This document shows, one piece after another, positions 35,201 to 43,733 of a stretch of 64,000 nt of DNA. The notes under the pieces are model-generated. The model made no database searches. It was not told the origin of the DNA and worked only from the letters and a program-made list of their open reading frames with translations. Source of the DNA: CAZGKW01 sp964526295 (lineage in GTDB: Bacteria; Planctomycetota; Phycisphaerae; FEN-1346); contig CAZGKW010000016.1 of assembly GCA_964526295.1 (NCBI GenBank), positions 1 to 64,000 of the forward strand. The letters run 5' to 3'. Position numbers and translations under genes: made by a program. The stretch's first letter is position 1, and each line of letters begins with the position of its first letter.

Positions 35201-36232
35201 CTATGGCCGGATGACCGCCTTCAGGACGCCGCCCGAGTACCGCTCGACCATCTCGAACGCCTTGGGCGCGTCCTCGAGGCCGAACGTGTGCGTGATCCAG
35301 CTCCCCACGTCCATCCGCCCCGAGGCCACCAGGCCGATCGCCTGCCGCGCCGCGAAGCGCGACCGCCGCACGTACTGGACCCGCAGCTCCTTGCGGCGGC
35401 CATTGTGGGCGTCCAGGACGATCTCGTCCTCCTCCGGGATGCCCACCAGGGCCACCCGCCCGCCGATGGCCGCGATCTCGTACGCCTGGGGGGCCCCGGC
35501 CGCCTTGTTCGTGCACTCGTAGACCAGGTCCGCCCCCCGGCCGCCCGTCAGCTCCTTGACCGCCTCGATCGGGTCGGACTGGTCGACGTTGACCGCGTCG
35601 TCGGCGCCGAGCTTCCGGGCCAGCTCCAGGCGGTAGTCGAGCCGGTCGGTGACGATGAGGCGCCCCGCGCCGCCGATGCGGGCCATCTGCATGCACCCCA
35701 GGCCCACCGCCCCGCAGCCCACGACCGCGGCGGTCTCGCCCGGGACGGTGCCGACCAGGTTGGCCGCATGGACGGTCACCTGGAGCGGCTCGAGCATCGC
35801 CGCCTCGTCGAAGCTCAGGGCCTCGGGAATGGGCACGCACTGCTCGGCCTCCAACGCGGCGAACTCGCACATCAGGCCGTCGTGGGGCGGCGTGCTGCCG
35901 AACCGGACGTTCGGGCAGATGTTCGGCCGGCCGGTGGTGCAGAACTCGCACTTGCCGCAGAAGAGGGCCGGCTCGATGGCGACGCGCCGGCCGACCTCCA
36001 GCCCCTCGACGCCTTCGCCCAGCTCGGCGACCTCGCCGGAGGCCTCGTGGCCCGGAACCTGGGGCCGCTCGACCACCTGGTCGCCGATCCGCATGTGGGT
36101 GTAGTAGTGGACGTCGGACCCGCAGACGCCCACCGAGCGGACCCGCACGAGCACCTGCCCCGGCAGGGGCCTGGGCTTCTCGCGCTCTTCGATCCGCAAG
36201 TCGCGTACGCCGTGTAGGACGAGTGCTTTCAT
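35201..36232 (-). CDS. Zinc-dependent medium-chain (sorbitol/threonine-type) alcohol dehydrogenase
   Basis: A 343-residue MDR enzyme. Catalytic zinc ligands are in GVCGSDVHYY and VPGHEASGEV; the structural zinc motif is CGKCEFCTTGRPNIC. The Rossmann segment reads AAVVGCGAVGLGCMQMA, followed by Asp of DRLDYRLELA, which suggests NAD preference. Best matches in pattern are polyol or sugar dehydrogenases (sorbitol, L-idonate, galactitol). It stands alone, in front of a repeat-rich spacer. Confidence 0.93.
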   Translation of the reverse strand: MKALVLHGVRDLRIEEREKPRPLPGQVLVRVRSVGVCGSDVHYYTHMRIGDQVVERPQVPGHEASGEVAELGEGVEGLEVGRRVAIEPALFCGKCEFCTTGRPNICPNVRFGSTPPHDGLMCEFAALEAEQCVPIPEALSFDEAAMLEPLQVTVHAANLVGTVPGETAAVVGCGAVGLGCMQMARIGGAGRLIVTDRLDYRLELARKLGADDAVNVDQSDPIEAVKELTGGRGADLVYECTNKAAGAPQAYEIAAIGGRVALVGIPEEDEIVLDAHNGRRKELRVQYVRRSRFAARQAIGLVASGRMDVGSWITHTFGLEDAPKAFEMVERYSGGVLKAVIRP

Positions 36233-36245
36233 TGTATTTTAGTAC

Positions 36246-36266
36246 CTGAGTGCCTGAGTGCCTGAA
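36246..36266. repeat. Short tandem CTGAGTGC repeat
   Basis: CTGAGTGC is repeated directly and followed by CTGA, in the spacer just upstream of the alcohol dehydrogenase start. Related GAGTACC/GAGTGCC units reappear at about 36606-36650 around the start of the zinc-finger gene. Confidence 0.6.
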
Positions 36267-36284
36267 CGACCGCCCCGGCCCGCA

Positions 36285-36344
36285 GTCATTCCGAGCGACG
36301 CTGAGCGAGCGCAGCGAATCGAAGCGGAATCGAGGAATCTCGCC
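36285..36344 (+). repeat. Dispersed GTCATTCCGAGCGA...GAGGAATCTCGCC repeat
   Basis: The block begins GTCATTCCGAGCGA and ends GAGGAATCTCGCC, with internal AGCGAGCGCAGCGAATCG. A shorter relative in the opposite orientation lies at 58664-58694. Both are intergenic. This pattern resembles small repeats scattered in many bacterial genomes. Confidence 0.65.
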
Positions 36345-36370
36345 GTGCGTGCTCCTTCAGGGCAGTAGCC

Positions 36371-36664
36371 CTACGCCTTCCTCGCCAGGCCTTCCGCCTT
36401 CTCCTCCAGAGATCGGACCAGGTCCTGGATGGCCTCGACCTCCTTCTCCTCGAAGTACGCCTCTGCGCACTGCCCGCACACCCATGCGGGCACCCTGTCG
36501 AGCGCCAGGTGACAGCCGTCCCGGTCGATGTGCACGGGCGCCGTCCCGCGTTTCATCTCTCCACGACAATGGATGCACCGCAGGAGTTCCCCGCCTTTGT
36601 CGTTCGTGCCCAGGCACTCGGTCACCCAGGTACTTCGGTACTCGGATGCCCGCGCGGCCCGCAA
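36371..36664 (-). CDS. YgiT-type (MqsA-like) zinc-finger protein, start uncertain
   Basis: Up to 97 residues. The core has two CxxC pairs, CIHCRGEMKRGTAPVHIDR and VPAWVCGQCAEAYFEEKEVE, as in YgiT-type zinc-finger domains, which are often antitoxins. The family normally begins directly before the first CxxC, but no ATG or GTG is there. The first 25 residues are encoded by degenerate repeats (GAGTACC, GAAGTACC, GAGTGCC), so an insertion or decay may have displaced the start. A GTG at 36625 is another option. No toxin partner gene is adjacent: 130 bases of repeat-rich spacer lie downstream and 34 bases upstream. Confidence 0.7.
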   Translation of the reverse strand: MRAARASEYRSTWVTECLGTNDKGGELLRCIHCRGEMKRGTAPVHIDRDGCHLALDRVPAWVCGQCAEAYFEEKEVEAIQDLVRSLEEKAEGLARKA

Positions 36665-36698
36665 GCGGGCCGGCGAAACGCGCCTCGGGCCCGATCGC

Positions 36699-38039
36699 TC
36701 AGAATTCCGTCGCGCCGCTGAACTGCACCCCGCGAATCCGCACCGTCGGCACGACGACCGGGCCGCGGACCAGCGTCAGTTCCTTCGACATCCCGTCGAT
36801 CCGCCCCAGGGCCTCCAGCACGTTCTCCGTGTACCGGAGGTTCTTCACGGGGCCGGCAATCCGGCCGTTCTCCACGAGGAACGTTCCGTCGCGGGTCATC
36901 CCCGTCAGGACGGTCCGCATCGAGTCGAGGATATTCGTATAGTGGAACCGCGTCACCAGGAGGCCGCGCTCGGTCCCGGCCACGAGCCCCTCGGCGGTCT
37001 CCTCGCCCCCGCCCAGGAAAAGATGCATCGGAAAACACTCGTAGCTCGACGAGGCGGGCAGGGCGTGCCCCGTGCTCGAGGGACGCCCGAGGCGTTTGGC
37101 CCGATAGTGGTTCGTTGCGACGCCCTTCGCGACGCCCGCCTCGATCAGCGTGAGCCGCCGCTTCGGCGTCCCCTCGTAATCGAACGGCAGGGGCAGCGTG
37201 CGGTCGTCGAGCGAATCGTCCCACAGCGTGACCTGCTCGCCGGTGACCTTCTCGCCCAGGCGGCCCGCCAGGGGGCTGCGGCCCTCGTCGACGTCCTTCC
37301 CGCTGAACGCGACATAGGCCAGGTACTCGAGCCACTCGGCAATCGCCGCCGGCTCCAGGACAACGTCGTACCGCCCGGGCTCCAGGGCGCGTGGGCCGCG
37401 GCCGGCGTCGGCCTTCCCGGCGGCTCTTTGGCCGATCGCCGCGGCGTCCAGGTCCCCCGCGCGTCGCGCGACGCCCTCGGCGTAGCCCTCGCCGTCGCCG
37501 GCGGCCACGACCGTCCCGATCTCCGCCCGGGTCCGGCTGAACGCCGCCGCCACGCCCGCCGTGCTGGCGATGGCGAGCGATTCGTCCTCCGTTTCGACCG
37601 CCCCGGCGGCCTGACCCCCGACGGCTTCGGCGGCCGCGATGATCTGGCCGGCCATGTCGGCCCGGGCTTCGGGCGAGGTGTTGGCGGTCGCCTCGTCCCA
37701 GGCATCCACCTCCGGCACCGGCTGGGGCTCAGGCAGGCCGGGCCAGTCGTCGACGACCTCGGAGGCCAAGGCGATGTCGCGGGCCGCCCGGATCGTCTCG
37801 TCCAGGGCGTCCGGCTCCAGGCCCGAGGCCGTCGCGACGCCGAGCCGCTTCCCGACGACGACGCGGACAATCGCCCCGGCCTCCTCCGTCCCGACGTTCT
37901 GGTGGATGCGGTTGCCGCTGAACCGCGTCAGGAACGAGCGGCCCTCCGAGACGAGGACCTCCGTCTCGTCGGCGTCGCTGCGGTCGAAGGTCGCCTTGGC
38001 GATGTCGAGGAGTCGGGCCTGGCGGTCGTGGGGGGTCAT
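36699..38039 (-). CDS. pmbA: TldD/PmbA family protein, PmbA (TldE) type
   Basis: A 446-residue protein. PmbA is the non-catalytic or auxiliary half of the TldD/TldE protease that processes peptides such as microcin B17 and unfolded substrates. The N-terminal segment TEVLVSEGRSFLTRFSGNRI and the C-terminal GMTRDGTFLVENGRIAGPVK with NLRYTENVLEALGRIDGMSK fit the family. It lacks the HExxxH motif found in its neighbour. ATG 38039 overlaps the tldD stop, so the two halves are made together. Confidence 0.92.
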   Translation of the reverse strand: MTPHDRQARLLDIAKATFDRSDADETEVLVSEGRSFLTRFSGNRIHQNVGTEEAGAIVRVVVGKRLGVATASGLEPDALDETIRAARDIALASEVVDDWPGLPEPQPVPEVDAWDEATANTSPEARADMAGQIIAAAEAVGGQAAGAVETEDESLAIASTAGVAAAFSRTRAEIGTVVAAGDGEGYAEGVARRAGDLDAAAIGQRAAGKADAGRGPRALEPGRYDVVLEPAAIAEWLEYLAYVAFSGKDVDEGRSPLAGRLGEKVTGEQVTLWDDSLDDRTLPLPFDYEGTPKRRLTLIEAGVAKGVATNHYRAKRLGRPSSTGHALPASSSYECFPMHLFLGGGEETAEGLVAGTERGLLVTRFHYTNILDSMRTVLTGMTRDGTFLVENGRIAGPVKNLRYTENVLEALGRIDGMSKELTLVRGPVVVPTVRIRGVQFSGATEF

Positions 38040-39478
38040 GCCTGGACTCCCACCCGGACGTCCCGGAACCGGGCCGGGGCCACCCCGTGACCGACGCGGG
38101 CGGTCTGGCCCGGCTCGCCCTTGCCGCAGTTCGGCGTGCCCCAGAGCTGCCACGCCTCGGGTCCGCAGACGGCGTCGCAGGCGCTCCAGAACTCGGGCGT
38201 CATCCCGGTGTAGTTGGCGTTCTTGTAAAGCGTGCCCAGCTTGCCGCCCTTGATCTCGCGGCAGAGCTCCACCCCGAACTGGAAGTTCAAGCGTTTCTGG
38301 TCGATCGACCAGCTCTTGTTGGTGGCCATGAAGAGGCCGTCGCCGGTGTCGGCGATCAGGTCCTCCAGGCTCCCCGCCTCGCCCGGCAGGAGGTTGACGT
38401 TGGTCATGCGAATCAGCGGGATGCGGCTCCAGGAACTGGCCCGCATGGCCCCCGAGGAGGTCTGCCCGATGGCCGGGGCCGTCTCGCGGCTCGACAGGTA
38501 CCCCACGAAGAGGCCCCGGTCGATGATGGGCGTCGCCTGGGCCGCGACGCCCTCGTCGTCGTAGCCGAACGTGCCCAACCCGCCGGCCACGGTGGCGTCG
38601 GCCACGATGTTGACGTGCTCCGACCCGTAGCGGAACCCCCCCAGCTTGTCGGTCGTGAGAAAGGAGTCGCCCGCGTACGAGAGTTCCATGCCGAGGACGC
38701 GGTCCAGCTCGATGGGATGGCCGCACGATTCGTGGACCTGGAGGGCGAGCTGCCCGCCGTCGAGGACGATCGTCCGCGTGCCTTCGGGCAGGGGCGGGGC
38801 GGCCAGCAGCGCTTCGGCCTCGTCGGCCACCCGGGGGGCCTCGCCCACGAGGTCCATCGCCTCGACGAACTCCCACCCGCCCGTGGCGAAGTTGCCCCGG
38901 AAGCTGTTCGGGTAGGACCGGACCTGGAGGTCGCCGCCGGAGATGGCCGTCGCAGCGATGCCGCCGCCCGACTGCACGACCCGCTGCTCGATCCGGGCCC
39001 CCTCGGTGGAAGCGAAATGCTGGTGCGTCTCGAACGCCGAGAAGAACGCCTGGGCCAGCTTCAGGTTCGGCCCGCTCATGGCCTTCGTCGCGCCGGACAG
39101 GAGCGCCAGCTTCGTCTCGAGCGGCACGGCGAACGGGTCGGTCTCGTGCGGCGTCTCGTAACGGTCACGGGCCGGCTCGGCGGGGGCCAGGCGGACGGGC
39201 TCTTTGGCGAAGCGGGCACTGGCGCGGGCGATGGCGACCGCCTCCCGGACGACGGCCTCGATCGTCGCCATGTCCACCCGGTGCGAGGCGAAGAACCCCC
39301 ACGAGCCGTCCACGAGAACTCGCACGCCGAAACCCGCCGACCGGTCGTCGGCCACGTGGTCGGGCCGGCCGTTCTTGACGGCCACCCGCTCGGACCGGTC
39401 GGACCGGATGCGGATGTCGCCGTAGGAGGCGCCGCCCTGCTCGATGAGGCTGCACGCACGCTCCAGCAGATCGTCCAC
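38036..39478 (-). CDS. tldD: TldD metalloprotease
   Basis: A 480-residue protein starting at GTG 39478 (GTG GAC GAT). The zinc motif is HESCGHPIELDRVLG, the HExxxH of TldD, followed by the family segments GTFGYDDEGV, SSRETAP and NLLPGEAGSLEDLIA. With PmbA it forms the heterodimeric TldD/E protease of the cytoplasm. A clean promoter lies 33 bases upstream. Longer readings of this frame run backward into the opposite-strand VWA gene and are spurious. Confidence 0.93.
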   Translation of the reverse strand: MDDLLERACSLIEQGGASYGDIRIRSDRSERVAVKNGRPDHVADDRSAGFGVRVLVDGSWGFFASHRVDMATIEAVVREAVAIARASARFAKEPVRLAPAEPARDRYETPHETDPFAVPLETKLALLSGATKAMSGPNLKLAQAFFSAFETHQHFASTEGARIEQRVVQSGGGIAATAISGGDLQVRSYPNSFRGNFATGGWEFVEAMDLVGEAPRVADEAEALLAAPPLPEGTRTIVLDGGQLALQVHESCGHPIELDRVLGMELSYAGDSFLTTDKLGGFRYGSEHVNIVADATVAGGLGTFGYDDEGVAAQATPIIDRGLFVGYLSSRETAPAIGQTSSGAMRASSWSRIPLIRMTNVNLLPGEAGSLEDLIADTGDGLFMATNKSWSIDQKRLNFQFGVELCREIKGGKLGTLYKNANYTGMTPEFWSACDAVCGPEAWQLWGTPNCGKGEPGQTARVGHGVAPARFRDVRVGVQA

Positions 39479-39510
39479 GATGCGGGCCTTTCCACGGGGG
39501 CCGAGAGGGA

Positions 39511-39539
39511 AGTATAGGCGGCCGCGCGGCCGATTGCAA
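39511..39539 (-). promoter_or_regulatory. Predicted promoter of tldD-pmbA
   Basis: On the minus strand, -35 TTGCAA (39534-39539) and -10 TATACT (39511-39516) have a 17-base spacer. The expected start of transcription is about 25 bases before the GTG at 39478. Confidence 0.65.
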
Positions 39540-39563
39540 CGCTCACAGCGAACGGGTGCACCT

Positions 39564-39588
39564 GTAGGGGCGAGGCATGCCTGGCCCC
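39564..39588 (+). repeat. Dispersed GTAGGGGCGAGGCATGCCT repeat, copy 1
   Basis: GTAGGGGCGAGGCATGCCTGG is a partial palindrome sharing its core with the fuller copy at 50574-50601. It lies in the tldD/VWA spacer (39540-39760), where no gene is seen. Confidence 0.65.
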
Positions 39589-39760
39589 CGCAAGCCCCGG
39601 GCCGCCGGGATGGCCCCCGCCACGTGCAGCACGGCTGCTTCATCTCAGGCGCACCCCCGAACCGGCGGGGCCGAGGGTTTTGCTGAAGGCTACACGCGGG
39701 GCAGGGCGATTTACCAGCGCAGAGGGGCGCTGCGCCCCTTGGACGAGGAGGGTCCGCACC

Positions 39761-41977
39761 GTGGAGGCGGTCCCGGTGACCCAGTGGCTCGCGATTCGTC
39801 CGGCGGTGCCCGTGTGGGCGGCCGTCCCGCTCGCCGCCGCACTCGTGGCGGCGACGGTGTGGGCCCTCCGCCGCTGGCCGGCGCCGGTGGCGCGCCAGCG
39901 GCGCGTCGTGCTCCGGGTGTTGCGGGCCGCGGCGGTCGCCTGTGCGGTGCTCGTCCTGCTTCGGCCGGTGATCGCGTGGCAGGGGCGGCGCGAGGTCCGC
40001 GGCGAGGTGGCGATCCTGCTCGACGCCTCCCGAAGCGGCGCCATCCGCGACGAAATCGGCCCCGGCGGGCGGCCCGTCGCTCGCGTCGAGGCCGTCCGGG
40101 GGGCGTTCGCGGACGCCGGCCCGGCGTGGGGGCGGCTGGCGTCGCGGCGGCCGATCCGCGTCTTCGCCTTCGGGAGCCGCCTCCGGGCGGTCGACACGGT
40201 CGCCCCGCCCCCGGAGGACCCGCGGACCGACCCGGGTCAGGCGCTCGCCGAGCTCCGGCGAATGGTGCGGCGACCGGCCGCCGTGGTCCTCGTCGGCGAC
40301 GGCCGGGCGAACCGGCGGCTCGCCGGCCCGCCCGACGAGGTGGCCCGCGAGTTGGCCGCGGCCGGCGCGCCCGTCCACACCGTCGGTGTGGGAAGCCCCG
40401 AGCCGACCGACCGCGTCCGCGACACGTTTGTGCGGGACCTCCGGGCCCCGAGCCGCGTCTTCGCCGGGAACCGTGCAGCCGTCCGGGCCGTCGTGGGGGC
40501 GCTCGGGATGGCGAGGCGGGGCGTCGAAGTCGTCCTGCGCGTCGACGGGCAGGAGGTGGACCGGCGGACGCTCCGCCCGGCGTCGCACCTCGAGACCCGC
40601 GAGGTGGCTTTCAGCCCGGCCCTCGACGACGAGGGCCTCGCGCGGATCAGCGTGAGCGTCGAGCCCGTCGACGGCGAGCCGGCCGAGGCCAACAATCGGG
40701 CCGAGACGCGAGTCCGCGTCGAGCGGGGCGGCGTGCGGGTGCTGTATCTGGAGGGCCGGCTCCGGCCGGAGGGCAAGTTCATCGCCCGGGCCCTCGGGCA
40801 GGCGACCGAGATCGAGCTGGACCGGCGGATCCTGGTCGGCCCGGCGGCGGCCGAGGCGGCGCCGACGGCCGAAGAGATCGCCGACTACGACGTCGTCCTC
40901 CTGGGCGACTTGCGGGCCGACTCGCTTCCGGCCGAGGCGCTCTCGCGGTTGGCCGATCGGGTGCAGAGCGAGGGGACGGGCCTCGGGGCGCTGGCGGGCC
41001 TCGATGCGTTCGGGCCCGGCGGGTGGGCCGACACGCCCCTTGCCGACCTCCTGCCCATGACGATCCAGCCGGAGGACGGCCAGGTGCCGGGGCCGGTCGC
41101 GTTCCGGCCGACGGCGGCGGGTGGCCGGCACTTCGTCCTGAACGTTGCGCCGAGCGTGTCATCGGCCGCGGTGTTCGAGAAGCTCCCGCCGCATCCGGGT
41201 GCGAGCGTCCTCGGCCCGGTGCATCCGGCGGGGCTCGTTCTGGCGGCGTCGGAGGCCGGGAAGCCGCTGCTCGCCGTCCGGGACCTCGGCCGCAGCCGGT
41301 CGGCCGTCTTGGCGGTCGAGACGACGTGGCTGTGGGTCCTCGCGCCGGAGGACCCCGCCGGGCCGGAGCACCACGCGCGGTTCTGGCGGCACCTCGTGCT
41401 GTGGCTCGCCGGGCGGGAGGACGGGCCGAAGGGCGACCTGTGGGTCGCCGCCGACCGGGCCCGTTACGTGGCACCCGGCCCCGACCGGCCCGTGCACGTC
41501 GAGGTCCGGGCCGGCGTCGGCGGCAAGGACGCCTCGCGGCTCGCCGTCGGGCTGACCGGCCCGGACGGTGCGAAGCGCGACGTCGTCCTGTCGGAGGCCG
41601 GGCCGGGCCTGTGGCGGAGGGTGCTGCGGCTGAGCGAGCCGGGCTCCTACACGCTCCGGGCGGAGGCGAGGGTGGACGGTGGCGACAGGACGGCCGAGAC
41701 GACCTTCGAGCTGGAGGTCCGCGACCCCGAGCTGGCCGACGTGCTGGCCGACCACGACGCCCTGCGGCAGATCGCCCGGGTCGGCGGCGGGACGTTCCGG
41801 ACGCTGGACGACCTGCCGGCGCTTCTGGACGATCTGGCCTCCGCGGCCGCTTCCGAGCCCGAGTCCGAGCCGGTGATGCAACGGGCCGAGGTGACCTCGA
41901 CGCCGCTCTTCGTGGCGGCGTTTCTCGCCCTGCTGGCGTGCGAGTGGGTGCTGAGGCGTCACTGGGGCCTCGCCTGA
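39761..41977 (+). CDS. Membrane protein with VWA-like and glutamine-amidotransferase-like regions
   Basis: A 738-residue protein starting at GTG 39761, nine bases after GAGGAGGG. Two N-terminal membrane helices (VWAAVPLAAALVAATVWALR and LRAAAVACAVLVLLRPVIAW) are followed by a von Willebrand-A-like domain with a degenerate MIDAS (ILLDASRS). A beta-sandwich region comes next, then a class-I glutamine-amidotransferase-like fold (GVRVLYLEGRLRPEGKFI, YDVVLLGDLRADSLPAEAL), and a C-terminal membrane helix (PLFVAAFLALLACEWVLRR). In planctomycetes such proteins usually sit with MoxR/DUF58/BatA genes; here no such partner is adjacent. The role is unknown. Confidence 0.85.
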   Translation: MEAVPVTQWLAIRPAVPVWAAVPLAAALVAATVWALRRWPAPVARQRRVVLRVLRAAAVACAVLVLLRPVIAWQGRREVRGEVAILLDASRSGAIRDEIGPGGRPVARVEAVRGAFADAGPAWGRLASRRPIRVFAFGSRLRAVDTVAPPPEDPRTDPGQALAELRRMVRRPAAVVLVGDGRANRRLAGPPDEVARELAAAGAPVHTVGVGSPEPTDRVRDTFVRDLRAPSRVFAGNRAAVRAVVGALGMARRGVEVVLRVDGQEVDRRTLRPASHLETREVAFSPALDDEGLARISVSVEPVDGEPAEANNRAETRVRVERGGVRVLYLEGRLRPEGKFIARALGQATEIELDRRILVGPAAAEAAPTAEEIADYDVVLLGDLRADSLPAEALSRLADRVQSEGTGLGALAGLDAFGPGGWADTPLADLLPMTIQPEDGQVPGPVAFRPTAAGGRHFVLNVAPSVSSAAVFEKLPPHPGASVLGPVHPAGLVLAASEAGKPLLAVRDLGRSRSAVLAVETTWLWVLAPEDPAGPEHHARFWRHLVLWLAGREDGPKGDLWVAADRARYVAPGPDRPVHVEVRAGVGGKDASRLAVGLTGPDGAKRDVVLSEAGPGLWRRVLRLSEPGSYTLRAEARVDGGDRTAETTFELEVRDPELADVLADHDALRQIARVGGGTFRTLDDLPALLDDLASAAASEPESEPVMQRAEVTSTPLFVAAFLALLACEWVLRRHWGLA

Positions 41978-42077
41978 GGTCACCGACTTGCCGCCAACCC
42001 CTTGTCTGTCCCCCCTTGCGCCTGTACCCTCCGTCCCGACCGCCCGGGTTGGGGCCCGGGCAGCGATGGGGGTCCCG

Positions 42078-43601
42078 ATGAAGAAGCAGACACTGCTCGT
42101 TTGCGTGACGGCCTTGGCCATGGCTACGAGTCCGGTGCGCGGCGGCGACCGTCCTCAGTGGGGGCGGGCCTGGTCGCGGAACATGGTTTCACCTGAGACC
42201 GGCCTGCCGGAGTCGGTCGATCCGGAGTCGGGGCAGAACGTCAAGTGGACGGCCGCCCTGGGCACGGTCACTTACGGCACGCCGGTCGTGGCCGGGGGCA
42301 AGGTGCTGGTCGGCACCAACAACGGGAACCCGCGGGAACCCCGCCGCACGGGCGACGCCGGCGTCCTGATGGCTTTCGACGAGGCGACCGGCGGGTTCCG
42401 CTGGCAGCTCGTGGTGCCGAAGCGGCGGTCCCCGCCGGCGACCGACATGGCCCGGGCCGGTTTCTTCGCCACCCCCGCCGTCGAGGGGGACCGCGTCTAC
42501 GTCGTTACGAACGCCTGCGAGGCGGTGTGCCTCGACCTCGACGGGATGACCGACGGCAACGACGGGCCGTTCACGGGCGAGGGGGCCCGGTGGTTCCGGC
42601 CGGACGTCAGCGAGTGGCCGCCCGGTGCCGTCGAGGCGGACGTCATCTGGCGGGTCGACCTCGTGGAGGCGGCCGGCGTCCACCCCCAGGACGGATCGAA
42701 CGGGTCGCCGCTGGTCCTGGGCGACCTCCTGTACGTGCCGACCTCCAACGGGACGGACATCACGCAGTGGCGGGTGCCGAAGCCCGACGCCCCGGCCGTC
42801 GTCGCCCTGGAGAAGTCGACGGGCCGGCTCGTCGGACGGGACCGGTTCGGCATCGGGGCGGGCATCGTCCACGGCCAGTGGTCGCAGGTCTCGCTGGGCA
42901 AGGTGGGCGGCGAGCCGCTCCTCGTCTACGGCGGGGGCGACGGGAAGGTCTATGCCTTCGCGCCCCTGCCGGCGTCGGCGGCGGCCCCCGCCGAGCGGGA
43001 GACGACGCGGCTCCGCGAGTTCCGCAACGTCTGGTCGTTCGACTGCGACCGCGAACGCCGGGCCGGCCGCCCCGGCTCGTGGGAGCGAGGCGGCAAGCCT
43101 CGGCACTGGGCCACCATCGTCGGCACGCCGGTCTTCCACGACGGCCGGGTCTACGTGGCCGCGAGCGGCGACCCCTGGCACGGCAAGCCGGGGTGCTGGT
43201 TCGACTGCATCGACGCGACGGGCTCCGGCGACGTCACGGCGACCGCGTCGGTCTGGTCCTTCCCGAGGGACGTCGAGAGCATCGCCACGCCGGCGGTCGC
43301 CGACGGGCTGGTCTACGTGACCGACTGCGGCGGGGCGATCCATTGTCTCGACGCCGCCACGGGGGAGGTGTGCTGGACGCACGACGAGCGGGACACGATC
43401 TACGCCTCGGCCCTGGTGGCCGACGGGAAGGTGTACGTCGGGACGAAGCGGGGCCGGTTCTTCGTGTTCGCCGCGGGCCGCGAGAAGCGGCTCCTCTCGC
43501 AGGCCAAACTCGAGGGGGAGGTGTACGCGACGGCCGTGGCGGCCAACGGCGTCCTCTACGTCGCCACGAGCAAGCGGCTCTACGCGTTCGAGAGGCGGTA
43601 G
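42078..43601 (+). CDS. Exported PQQ-like beta-propeller protein
   Basis: A 507-residue protein. ATG 42078 begins a signal peptide (KKQTLLVCVTALAMATSPVR, cleavage before GGD). The mature chain has propeller blades reading FDEATGGFRW, LEKSTGRLVGRD, IHCLDAATGEVCW and GKVYVGTKRGRFFVF. The W-docking motif is clear in several blades. It is not tethered, unlike the propeller at 4972-6585. It stands 100 bases after the VWA-like gene on the same strand; a shared function is unproven. Confidence 0.87.
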   Translation: MKKQTLLVCVTALAMATSPVRGGDRPQWGRAWSRNMVSPETGLPESVDPESGQNVKWTAALGTVTYGTPVVAGGKVLVGTNNGNPREPRRTGDAGVLMAFDEATGGFRWQLVVPKRRSPPATDMARAGFFATPAVEGDRVYVVTNACEAVCLDLDGMTDGNDGPFTGEGARWFRPDVSEWPPGAVEADVIWRVDLVEAAGVHPQDGSNGSPLVLGDLLYVPTSNGTDITQWRVPKPDAPAVVALEKSTGRLVGRDRFGIGAGIVHGQWSQVSLGKVGGEPLLVYGGGDGKVYAFAPLPASAAAPAERETTRLREFRNVWSFDCDRERRAGRPGSWERGGKPRHWATIVGTPVFHDGRVYVAASGDPWHGKPGCWFDCIDATGSGDVTATASVWSFPRDVESIATPAVADGLVYVTDCGGAIHCLDAATGEVCWTHDERDTIYASALVADGKVYVGTKRGRFFVFAAGREKRLLSQAKLEGEVYATAVAANGVLYVATSKRLYAFERR

Positions 43602-43652
43602 GCCGCCTTGGGCGCGATCTTCGCCGCTTGACGCGGCAGACCCCGTTTGGGC

Positions 43653-43680
43653 TTGAACCCGGCCGACGGCCGGCTAAACT
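43653..43680 (+). promoter_or_regulatory. Predicted promoter of ribH-nusB-ftsY
   Basis: -35 TTGAAC (43653-43658) and -10 TAAACT (43675-43680) are spaced 16 bases apart. The following 53 bases contain an inverted repeat (GCCGGCC...GGCCGGC, 43690-43714) before the AAGGAG ribosome site of ribH. Confidence 0.6.
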
Positions 43681-43733
43681 GTTCGCATGCCGGCCTTCCG
43701 GCATTCCGGCCGGCAAGGGTAAGGAGCCCCCTG

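Noticed and set aside
36371..36664. Complete MqsRA-type toxin-antitoxin pair around the YgiT-type gene
   Set aside because: The spaces on both sides are too short or repeat-filled and encode no toxin-like protein.
39640..41131. Long minus-strand open frames opposite the VWA-like gene, including an extension of tldD
   Set aside because: Arg/Pro/Gly-rich shadow translation; tldD has its own GTG start and promoter at 39478-39539.
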